Positions 6,537 through 12,681 of a DNA stretch of 12,681 bases are shown here, piece after piece. The position numbers were made by a program, and so were the translations under genes. Origin of the DNA: Aquificota bacterium. GTDB lineage: Bacteria > Aquificota > Aquificia > Aquificales > Hydrogenothermaceae. Under the pieces are notes generated by a model. That model was given only the letters and a program-made list of their open reading frames with translations. It had not been told where the DNA came from and did not search any database. Every line of letters begins with the position of its first letter. Position 1 is the first letter of the stretch. The DNA is taken from contig JAADEV010000019.1 in assembly GCA_013153295.1 (NCBI GenBank), positions 1 through 12,681 of the forward strand, written 5' to 3'.

Positions 6537-7295
6537 TTATACAGTTTCTTCCACCTTTCCAAAGGCTTTCTCATACCAGCTTATTTTATCCTTTAGGTTA
6601 ACAACATCACCTATAAGGAATATTGCCGGTGGGTATACCTTTGTTTTACCCTCTGCTACTTCCTGTAAGGTGGAAACTATCTCCTTCTGTTCCTTTGTTG
6701 TTCCCTTTTCTATAAAGATAACAGGTGTTTTAGGGTCTTTTCCAGCGTTTATAAGGTTTTGGGCTATTTTTTCCCTGTTTGAGACACCCATAAGGAAAAC
6801 AAGGGTATCTATCCCTGCCAGTGCATTCCAGTTTATATCTGGAAACTGTCCCTTTGAACCGTGTCCTGTGATAACTGCAAATGAAGAAGCTACACCCCTG
6901 TGTGTAACAGGAACACCTGCATACATTGGGACGGATATTGCTGATGTTATACCGGGAACCACCTCGTAGGGTATTCCCTTTTCTTTAAGGAATATAGCCT
7001 CTTCCCCACCTCTGCCGAAAACAAATGGGTCTCCACCTTTAAGTCTTACAACCACATCGTTTTTTGTTGCAAACTCATAAAGGAGAAAATTTATCTTATC
7101 CTGTTCTAAGATATGTTTTCCGTCTTCCTTGCCTACATACACAAGTTGACAGCCCGGTTTTGCGTTAAACAGTATCTCGGAGTTTATAAGCCTGTCGTAA
7201 AGTATAACATCTGCGTTCTGTATTAGTTTGTAGGCTTTTACTGTAAGTAATTCTGGGTCTCCCGGTCCCGCCCCTACAATATAAACCTTCCCCAT
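6537..7295 (-). CDS. nirE: Uroporphyrinogen-III C-methyltransferase (NirE/CobA type)
   Basis: A 252-residue SUMT of the short, single-domain type, without the CysG oxidase/chelatase half. It transfers two methyl groups from S-adenosylmethionine to uroporphyrinogen III, giving precorrin-2, the first committed step toward siroheme, heme d1 and cobalamin. Motifs are VGAGPGDPELLT (7-18), YDRL (33-36), VRLKGGDPFVFGRGGEE (83-99), VPGITSA (113-119), PVTHRG (129-134) and TGHG (143-146). The ATG at 7295 has GGAG (7303-7306) 7 bases upstream, and the gap to the nirF stop is 18 bases. I use the symbol nirE because of the operon; by sequence alone cobA would be equally correct. No precorrin-2 dehydrogenase/ferrochelatase is in the window, so siroheme formation depends on a gene elsewhere. 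Confidence 0.94.
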   Translation of the reverse strand: MGKVYIVGAGPGDPELLTVKAYKLIQNADVILYDRLINSEILFNAKPGCQLVYVGKEDGKHILEQDKINFLLYEFATKNDVVVRLKGGDPFVFGRGGEEAIFLKEKGIPYEVVPGITSAISVPMYAGVPVTHRGVASSFAVITGHGSKGQFPDINWNALAGIDTLVFLMGVSNREKIAQNLINAGKDPKTPVIFIEKGTTKEQKEIVSTLQEVAEGKTKVYPPAIFLIGDVVNLKDKISWYEKAFGKVEETV

Positions 7296-7313
7296 AGCTA
7301 AACTCCTTTATTG

Positions 7314-8372
7314 TTATCTTACTATGAATATACCTGATGGTGTTGGGACTGTAATCTCTTTCAGCAGTTTCCAATCCTCTGTTGAGTATACCTTTAGGCT
7401 GTTATCAAAGTATGAGGATACATACAGTTTTTTTCCGTCTTTGGAAAATCTCATATGCATTACCCTTTTCCCAGCTGGGAAGGTTTTTACTACCTTTAGA
7501 CCTTTTATATCTATAACGGAGATAAGGTTGTCTTTGTCCCCGCTGTAGTTGACTATAGCTATACTTTTGTTAGGTGATACAGTTATAAAGACCGGAAGAC
7601 CTGCAAGGGGGATATACTTTTTTACTTCCATACTGTTTATATCTACCACATACGCCCTTTTTTCCCCTACAGCTGGTATTAGGGCTATACCGTTTGCCAC
7701 CCCCCACATTCCAAAGTGGGGTATTTTAAACACAACCTCTTCCTTGTTCTTCGTTTGGAAAACTGCCTTTTTGTAGTTAAAGCTGTCTAAATCAAGTATC
7801 CCTACACCTTTTTCTTTAAAAAAACCTACTATATACCTGTTCCCACTTATAAGGGCGTCAAATGGCATTTTACCGGCATTTTCTACTGTAAAAACCCTTT
7901 CAAAATCCCTGTTTTGGTCTAATACCCATATCTGGTCTTTGTCCATAAGGGAGAAAACAAGGAGATTTTTGTAAGGTTTTATACCAACATTCCTTGAGTT
8001 TGTTTTTATCTCTTTGTGTATATCTAAATCCTGTGTAAGGATACTTACCTTTTTCGGGTCGTAGTGGGCTATTGCTATATAATCACCGATAAATGTAAAA
8101 CCTATGCCACTGTTCCCCGGTTTTATTTTTTTTATAACCTTGTCTGTTCTGTTGTCTATCTTTGAGAAGTAGCCGTCCCTTGCGATACAATAGCTGTAAT
8201 CACCCTTTGTTTTTACTATAGAGTGGTTAAGGTTTCCAAGGTCTTTTATCTCTCCTACCAGCTTACCGTCCTGTATTACAGCTAAACTTCCCCTTTCCCT
8301 TTCTACCACATACAGTTTTTCTGCCAATGCAAACTGGGTCAGTATCAGAACTGCTATTATTAGATGTAGCAT
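7314..8372 (-). CDS. nirF: Heme d1 biosynthesis protein NirF (d1-type beta-propeller)
   Basis: A 352-residue protein: a signal-like N-terminus followed by a single eight-bladed cytochrome-d1-like propeller with no CxxCH motif. NirF acts in the late steps of heme d1 formation. Typical NirF blocks are YVVERERGSLAVI (21-33), LGNLNH with H50, SRNVGIKP (126-133), SLMDKDQIWVLD (141-152), MPFDAL (169-174), PHFGMWGV (218-225), NYSGDK (275-280) and RVMHMRFS with H306. The leader (residues 1-17, cleavage likely after ALA) has a good hydrophobic core but no basic residue, only H3, so periplasmic export is probable but not certain. The ATG at 8372 has GGAGG (8380-8384) 7 bases upstream, and the start overlaps nirJ by 13 bases. 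It is paralogous to the d1 domains of NirS and NirN in the same operon. Confidence 0.94.
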   Translation of the reverse strand: MLHLIIAVLILTQFALAEKLYVVERERGSLAVIQDGKLVGEIKDLGNLNHSIVKTKGDYSYCIARDGYFSKIDNRTDKVIKKIKPGNSGIGFTFIGDYIAIAHYDPKKVSILTQDLDIHKEIKTNSRNVGIKPYKNLLVFSLMDKDQIWVLDQNRDFERVFTVENAGKMPFDALISGNRYIVGFFKEKGVGILDLDSFNYKKAVFQTKNKEEVVFKIPHFGMWGVANGIALIPAVGEKRAYVVDINSMEVKKYIPLAGLPVFITVSPNKSIAIVNYSGDKDNLISVIDIKGLKVVKTFPAGKRVMHMRFSKDGKKLYVSSYFDNSLKVYSTEDWKLLKEITVPTPSGIFIVR

Positions 8373-9448
8373 TCCGGGTCCTCCGCAAAGTAGTCTCCAT
8401 ATACAGCATACGCCCTTGAACGGGAATTTCCATTACATATGTCAAGAAACTGGCAGTTTTCACACTTACCTTTTACAGGTCTTGGGTGTTGTCTAAGTTT
8501 GGATAGTATACCATTTGAGTTCCATATCTGGTAAAAATCCTTCTCTTTTATGTTGCCTAACTTCAGTGGAAAGTATGTATCTGGCTTAACATTCCCCCTG
8601 TAGTCTATGTCCGCTATCCTTACACCTGCCTGATTACCGCCCCAAGTTTTTAGGTTCTGGTAGAGAATATCTGCTTTTTCAGGGTATCTCTCTTTAAACT
8701 TGTGGTAAAGGATTACTGCGTCAGCCTCGTTGTTCCCGGTAACGATGTCTATATCTATACCTTTTTCAACATACTCAAACCCTTTGTCTATAATATCCTC
8801 TACTATCTTTCTGTATTCTTCCTTTTCCGCCTGTGTAAGGTTTCTACCCCTTCCTGAGTATACCAGATGGGAGAAGTATAGCTTTGGTATATTTTCCTCT
8901 TCAGCAAGTTTGAATATAAAGGGGATACTTTTGTATGTTTCCGATGTAATGGTAAAACGCATTCCAACTTTTATCCCTGCGTCCCTTACCAGCCTTATTG
9001 CTTCCATAGAACGGCGGAAAGCCCCTTTCATTCCCCTAAATCTGTCGTGGGTTTCCTCATCTCCGTCTATACTAATCCCTACATAGGAAAAGTTTTCCTT
9101 TATCTGGTCTATGTTATCCTCTGTTATAAGTAGTCCATTTGTGGAAAGGGTTGTTATAAAGCCGTTTTCATTAAACAGTTTGGCTATATCAAACAGGTCT
9201 TCCCTAAGTAAAGGTTCCCCTCCAGATAGGATTAGATACTTAACATTGGCTTTTTTTAGATAGGGTATCTGGGCTTTTATCTCCTCTATGGATAACTCGC
9301 CTGTTCTTACTGTGTTTGCCGCTGAATAACAGTGTTGACAAAACAGATTACATACATTTGTTAGGTTCCATATTAGGATAACCCCGGGGAATGGTCTAAC
9401 TTTTTCACCTTTTAAACTTTTTTTAATGTATTGTGTTATCCTTAGCAT
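8360..9448 (-). CDS. nirJ: Radical SAM heme d1 biosynthesis protein NirJ
   Basis: A 362-residue radical SAM protein. The S-adenosylmethionine-binding cluster motif CNLFCQHC gives C33, C37 and C40, followed by LSGGEPL (74-80) and the TLSTNGLLI strand. The C-terminal part carries a SPASM/Twitch-like cysteine set: C329, C332, C338 and C360, for a second iron-sulfur cluster. NirJ removes the two propionate side chains from didecarboxysiroheme (cytoplasm) on the way to heme d1. Related AhbC and AhbD enzymes of the alternative heme pathway and PqqE-like proteins have the same architecture, but the neighbours nirS, nirF and nirDL make NirJ by far the best reading. The ATG at 9448 has GGAG (9456-9459) 7 bases upstream and lies 26 bases inside the preceding NirN-type gene, so the two are translated in overlapping frames. 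Confidence 0.93.
   Translation of the reverse strand: MLRITQYIKKSLKGEKVRPFPGVILIWNLTNVCNLFCQHCYSAANTVRTGELSIEEIKAQIPYLKKANVKYLILSGGEPLLREDLFDIAKLFNENGFITTLSTNGLLITEDNIDQIKENFSYVGISIDGDEETHDRFRGMKGAFRRSMEAIRLVRDAGIKVGMRFTITSETYKSIPFIFKLAEEENIPKLYFSHLVYSGRGRNLTQAEKEEYRKIVEDIIDKGFEYVEKGIDIDIVTGNNEADAVILYHKFKERYPEKADILYQNLKTWGGNQAGVRIADIDYRGNVKPDTYFPLKLGNIKEKDFYQIWNSNGILSKLRQHPRPVKGKCENCQFLDICNGNSRSRAYAVYGDYFAEDPECYI
8380..8384 (-). promoter_or_regulatory. Shine-Dalgarno site of nirF inside nirJ
   Basis: GGAGG on the minus strand, 7 bases before the nirF ATG at 8372 and within the last codons of nirJ. It supports the chosen start despite the weakly charged leader peptide. Confidence 0.65.
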
Positions 9449-11108
9449 CTTTAAACTCCATCATATAGGAAACGATAGCCTCAAGTTCGTATTGGGAAAG
9501 GTTCAAGTTCGGCATAGCGTTCCTTTCGTATCCAAGCTGTTTGTAAGTGGCTTCAGGGTTCATTATGTGGGAGATTATTAAATCTTTGCTTCTGTGGTTT
9601 ACTATCCATTTAAATGATGGAGCAAATGCTTCCTGTGTTTGGTGATGGCAACCCCAACACTTTTCCATAAAAACATCTTTACCAAGTAGGTATGGGGCAT
9701 ACTTCCTTGATTTGTTTATTATATTGTATTTTCCAATTGGTATACTTGCAGGTATGTTTTTTACCAGCTTAAGGGTTATGCTGTCGTATATAAGTAATGC
9801 ACCGTCCTTGTTGTAAAGGCTAACATAGGCTAAATTTCCGTCCCCTGAAAACTCTGTGTGTATAACCCTTTTTCCCTTTATTGTATCCAGTGTTTTTACT
9901 AAGTAGCTGTTTTTATCAACAAGGACAACCTTGTCCTTCCCGTTGTCAGTCCACAGGTAAGGGGTTGTTGGGTGGGTTCTAACAAAAAATCCGTTCCCCT
10001 GTATATTAACCTTTTTGTTAAACTTCCAGTTATACATCTGCCATACGGTTATGTAAGGTTTGCCTATATGTGGTGTGGCAAAGTAAAACTTACCTTTTCT
10101 ATACCAGAATGTTGCAGATGCAAGGTGGGGCATTCCCTTTATCGGGTAGGAGAAAATCTCCTTATCCCCATTTATATCGTAAACTGTTAAAAGGGAACCT
10201 CTCCTTGAAGTTCCAACTACATACTTTTCAAATGGGTCTATAAAAAAGTCTTCATAAGGTTCTTTTATCTTTTTGTAATTTATTTTTAGGCTTTTTGTGT
10301 CTAAAAATCCTATAACTGCCTTGTCTCTGTAAGAGAATATAGCTTTATCATCTGACCATAACTCGTATATAGCTGATATTAAACCGTCCTGTTTTATTAC
10401 CTTTTTAGGCTTAAAGCTCTCTGCATCAAGGATTACAATGGATTTTGGCAACCAGCAGGAAACAAGTAGTTTTTTACCGCTTCTGTCTAATGATATATTC
10501 CTAAGGTAAACACAAGCCCTAACCTTTCCGAAAAATCTCCCTTTATCTATATCGTATCTCCCTATCCAGCCGTCCCTTGAAGGAACATAAACCTTCCACC
10601 CTGATGGAGAAAACTTTAAGCCTCCGTGAACATTCTTAAAATCAAACTTGTCAAGTATTTCTGTCTCTTCCATTATCCATACCTTTTGGTGTCCCCTTTC
10701 CACTACAGCGACTATATTCTTTATGTTTCTAACAGGTAGCTTCTTTGTAGGGGCATCTTTGTTTATCTGTATGGATTTGATTATCCTGTCCTCTGACCAG
10801 CTTACTTTAACTGGGGTTTTTATGTATTTGACTATAGCTTGTATCTGTTGGTCTGTTAAGTTTGGAAAGGCTGGCATCTGTGTGGCAGGTAAACCTTCCT
10901 TTATGATTTTGGCTAACTTTTGGTCAGAGTATTTTTTTAGAAAAAGTGGAAAAAGAGGGGGAGCCACTGTCCCCGTCCTGTCTTCCCCATGACAAGAGGC
11001 ACAGTGTTGGTGGAACAGCCTGCTCCCCTCAGCCAACTCCCCTGCAAAGGCACCAAACACTATCAGGAGGGTTAGCGGCAGCAGGATTATGGTTCTTATT
11101 CTTACCAT
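9423..11108 (-). CDS. nirN: NirN-type c-d1 protein with extra C-terminal cytochrome c domain
   Basis: A 561-residue secreted protein. Residues 1-22 form a signal peptide (basic MVRIR, long hydrophobic core, FAG cleavage region). The first cytochrome c domain has CASCH (36-40) and probable axial M78. A d1-type propeller follows (about 130-465), with H161 in NVHGGLKFS corresponding to the d1-ligand region of NirS, H328 (GMPHLA), H347 (ATPHIG), RTHP (378-381) and the GKYNI end motif (459-463). A second cytochrome c domain has CWGCH (484-488) and probable axial M532 in NAMPNL. NirN catalyses or assists the last oxidation, dihydro-heme d1 to heme d1, in the periplasm. Known Pseudomonas NirN has only the c-d1 part and about 490 residues; the extra 95 residues here look like a fused small cytochrome, perhaps NirC. 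The start overlaps the nirS stop by one base (TAATG), with AAGGA 9 bases upstream. A second nitrite reductase is less likely, since NirS follows the canonical pattern and this one diverges. Confidence 0.88.
   Translation of the reverse strand: MVRIRTIILLPLTLLIVFGAFAGELAEGSRLFHQHCASCHGEDRTGTVAPPLFPLFLKKYSDQKLAKIIKEGLPATQMPAFPNLTDQQIQAIVKYIKTPVKVSWSEDRIIKSIQINKDAPTKKLPVRNIKNIVAVVERGHQKVWIMEETEILDKFDFKNVHGGLKFSPSGWKVYVPSRDGWIGRYDIDKGRFFGKVRACVYLRNISLDRSGKKLLVSCWLPKSIVILDAESFKPKKVIKQDGLISAIYELWSDDKAIFSYRDKAVIGFLDTKSLKINYKKIKEPYEDFFIDPFEKYVVGTSRRGSLLTVYDINGDKEIFSYPIKGMPHLASATFWYRKGKFYFATPHIGKPYITVWQMYNWKFNKKVNIQGNGFFVRTHPTTPYLWTDNGKDKVVLVDKNSYLVKTLDTIKGKRVIHTEFSGDGNLAYVSLYNKDGALLIYDSITLKLVKNIPASIPIGKYNIINKSRKYAPYLLGKDVFMEKCWGCHHQTQEAFAPSFKWIVNHRSKDLIISHIMNPEATYKQLGYERNAMPNLNLSQYELEAIVSYMMEFKDAKDNTIH
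9456..9459 (-). promoter_or_regulatory. Shine-Dalgarno site of nirJ inside the NirN-type gene
   Basis: GGAG on the minus strand, 7 bases before the ATG at 9448. It decides the nirJ start inside the final codons of the upstream gene and shows that the 26-base overlap is probably real. Confidence 0.6.
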
Positions 11109-12681
11109 TAATAGATGTCCTTCATTGTGTTGTATACATTAAACTTACCTGTAGGTGTTCTTACCCAGTCTCCGCTGATTTCCTTCTTCAGCTTAAGTGT
11201 CTTAGCATCGTAAACAAGTATTGCTGTAGGTTGGTCTTTTTTACCCCATACAGAAATCCAGAATTCTGTTCCGTCCTCGTTGAACTCCTCGTGAACAGCT
11301 CTAACATTTTTGTATTTCTTAGGCACTTTTAGTGTTTTAACCAGCTTAAATGTGTTCTTATCAAATACGAATATGCTTCTCTTTAGCTCGTCATCTGGGT
11401 TAAGTGGTCTGTCTGCTATGAGATACTTGGATTTTGGATGTGTCTTGATAAAGAGGTTTCCACCACCTTCTCCCGGTAGGTCAAACCACTTAACAACCTT
11501 CCAAGCGTTTTGTGGGTGTCCTTTAGGGTCTGTTCCGATACAGGCTACCCTTTTCTCACCGATGTGTCCTGTACACCATATTGGTCCATACTTAGGATGG
11601 TCTATGTTTGCTCCTCTACCTGGGTGTGGTTTTGTTCCAACTTTTACAATAGCCTCAAGCTCTTTGTCTTTTGTATCAATAACAACCACTTTGTTTCTGG
11701 CGTTAGCGGCAACTAAGAAGTATCTCTTAGATAAGTCCCAACCACCGTCGTGTAGGTATCTTTCAGCGTCAATCATATCAATGGAGATTGTTCCCTTGTC
11801 AACTTTGGAGTAATCTACCAGCCATACCTGTCCAGACTCTTTTATGTTTAGAACCCATATTGGGTCGTAGTGAGATGCAACGATAGATGCAACCCTTGCT
11901 TCCCTTACGAACTCTTGTGTGTCGTAGTAGTAGGAACTTGTGGATACGATTTTCTTAGGTTCAAGTGTCATACCATCTAACACAACGAAAGATGGTGGCC
12001 AGTAGCAACCTACCACTGCGTATTTATCTTCGTATCCGTGGTATTTAGATGTATCAATAGACCTTGCGTCATAACAGGTTTTAACTTCAGCTACTTTGTC
12101 CGGTTTCTTTAGCCATAGGTCTATAACTGTAGCCTTACCGTCCCTACCTATGGAATACATATATCTTCCTGATGCGGAAGACCTTAGAATGTGAACAGCG
12201 AAACCTGTATCAACTATGTTAACAAGCTCTTTTGTATCACCATCTATAATAGCAACTTTACCTACATCTCTTAAGATTACACCGAAGAAGTTCTTCCAGT
12301 TTCTATTGTGTTGTGGTTTGGAAGGTCTTTTATCAACTGGTAGGTAAACCTTCCAAGTTTCCTTCATCTGAGCCATAGATAGTTCTGGTGGTGGAGGTGG
12401 CTCGTGTTGTAAAAATCTTGCCAGCAGGTTAATTTCCTCTTTGGAGAGGATACCTTGTTTACCCCAGTCTGGCATACCACCTGTTGTTCCGTTGTAGATA
12501 AATGCTTCTAAAGCCGCTGTGTTTAACCCTCTTTTCTTAAGTCTTTCAGGGGTTAACGCTGGACCGGTAGCCCCTTTTCTTAACATTCCGTGACAACCGG
12601 CACATCTGTCAAAGTAGATTTGTGCGGCTTTTTTCATCTCCTCCTTTGTTAGTGGTGGAGGAGAGTTTTCAGCTTTGGCAG
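11108..12681 (-). CDS. nirS: Cytochrome cd1 nitrite reductase NirS, 5'-partial
   Basis: The frame stays open to the window edge. The ATG at 12637, although preceded by a purine-rich GGAGGAG, is internal by homology: upstream codons (AKAENSPPPLTKEE) continue the NirS family sequence, and the signal peptide is out of view. Counting from that ATG (509 residues), the cytochrome c domain has RCAGCH (11-16) and axial M55 in GGMPDWG. A QHEPPPPPE linker leads to the d1 propeller with proximal H149 (FAVHILR) and active-site H296 (YLHDGGWD) and H338 (PHPGRGAN). These match P. aeruginosa H182, H327 and H369 with consistent offsets, and the protein ends in the family's TPTGKFNVYNT. The enzyme is a periplasmic homodimer reducing nitrite to nitric oxide. 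It is the most upstream operon gene visible. A sampled stretch uses C-ending Phe/Asn codons more than the genes behind it, suggesting high expression. Confidence 0.97.
   Translation of the reverse strand, partial: AKAENSPPPLTKEEMKKAAQIYFDRCAGCHGMLRKGATGPALTPERLKKRGLNTAALEAFIYNGTTGGMPDWGKQGILSKEEINLLARFLQHEPPPPPELSMAQMKETWKVYLPVDKRPSKPQHNRNWKNFFGVILRDVGKVAIIDGDTKELVNIVDTGFAVHILRSSASGRYMYSIGRDGKATVIDLWLKKPDKVAEVKTCYDARSIDTSKYHGYEDKYAVVGCYWPPSFVVLDGMTLEPKKIVSTSSYYYDTQEFVREARVASIVASHYDPIWVLNIKESGQVWLVDYSKVDKGTISIDMIDAERYLHDGGWDLSKRYFLVAANARNKVVVIDTKDKELEAIVKVGTKPHPGRGANIDHPKYGPIWCTGHIGEKRVACIGTDPKGHPQNAWKVVKWFDLPGEGGGNLFIKTHPKSKYLIADRPLNPDDELKRSIFVFDKNTFKLVKTLKVPKKYKNVRAVHEEFNEDGTEFWISVWGKKDQPTAILVYDAKTLKLKKEISGDWVRTPTGKFNVYNTMKDIY

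Noticed and set aside
6232..6969. A 245-codon open frame on the plus strand opposite nirDL and nirE.
   Set aside because: It is antisense to two clearly identified enzymes, spans their junction, has a Ser/Phe/Ile-rich composition typical of reversed coding sequence and shows no recognisable motif.
9423..11108. A second nitrite reductase (duplicate nirS).
   Set aside because: The propeller lacks the NirS signatures around the active-site histidines (LHDGGWD, HPGRGAN) and fits NirN better.
10946..11332. A 128-codon plus-strand frame across the nirS/nirN junction.
   Set aside because: Both minus-strand genes are well supported through this junction; this frame has no sensible protein features.
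11310..11813. A 167-codon open frame on the plus strand opposite nirS.
   Set aside because: Shadow of the strongly conserved nirS reading frame; no family features.
12635..12637. ATG at 12637 with GGAGGAG upstream as the nirS start.
   Set aside because: It lies just before CAGCH, would remove the signal peptide needed for periplasmic heme attachment, and the codons upstream continue the NirS family sequence.

Overview
The window looks like part of the genome of a thermophilic, low-to-moderate GC bacterium, most likely Aquificota (Hydrogenothermaceae-like; genus not resolvable by reading). The reasons are AGG/AGA arginine and ATA isoleucine codons almost throughout, Lys/Glu/Ile-rich proteins, almost no intergenic DNA, and a cytochrome cd1 denitrification cluster beside housekeeping genes. 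No rRNA, tRNA, CRISPR array, insertion sequence or clear intrinsic terminator was recognised. The longest gap between genes is 50 bases.

Left part (2-4808, plus strand): a large ankyrin-repeat protein whose 5' end lies outside the window; ubiX (flavin prenyltransferase) starting 3 bases after it; a Xer-type tyrosine recombinase overlapping ubiX by 4 bases; then, after 50 bases, pyrB (aspartate carbamoyltransferase catalytic chain). These four genes have no evident common pathway.

Right part (4798-12681, minus strand): a tightly packed seven-gene operon for nitrite respiration and heme d1 synthesis. In transcription order it is nirS (cytochrome cd1 nitrite reductase, N-terminus outside the window), a NirN-type c-d1 protein carrying an additional C-terminal cytochrome c domain, nirJ (radical SAM), nirF (d1-type propeller), nirE/cobA (uroporphyrinogen-III methyltransferase), nirDL (fused siroheme decarboxylase) and a secreted Sel1-repeat protein with six evenly spaced cysteine pairs. 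Junctions are overlaps of 1, 26, 13 and 4 bases or gaps of 15-18 bases, so the set is very probably one transcript with coupled translation.

Together the right-hand genes can take uroporphyrinogen III through precorrin-2 (NirE), siroheme (an oxidation/chelation enzyme must come from elsewhere), didecarboxysiroheme (NirDL), and propionate removal and oxidation (NirJ, NirF) to dihydro-heme d1 and d1 (NirN), which is inserted into NirS. The two points most worth a second look are the C-terminal cytochrome domain of the NirN protein, which may replace the separate small cytochrome NirC, and the disulfide-type Sel1/Hcp-like protein as last gene of a heme d1 operon. The plus-strand and minus-strand gene sets converge with an 11-base overlap of pyrB and the Sel1 gene, where interleaved inverted repeats are present.
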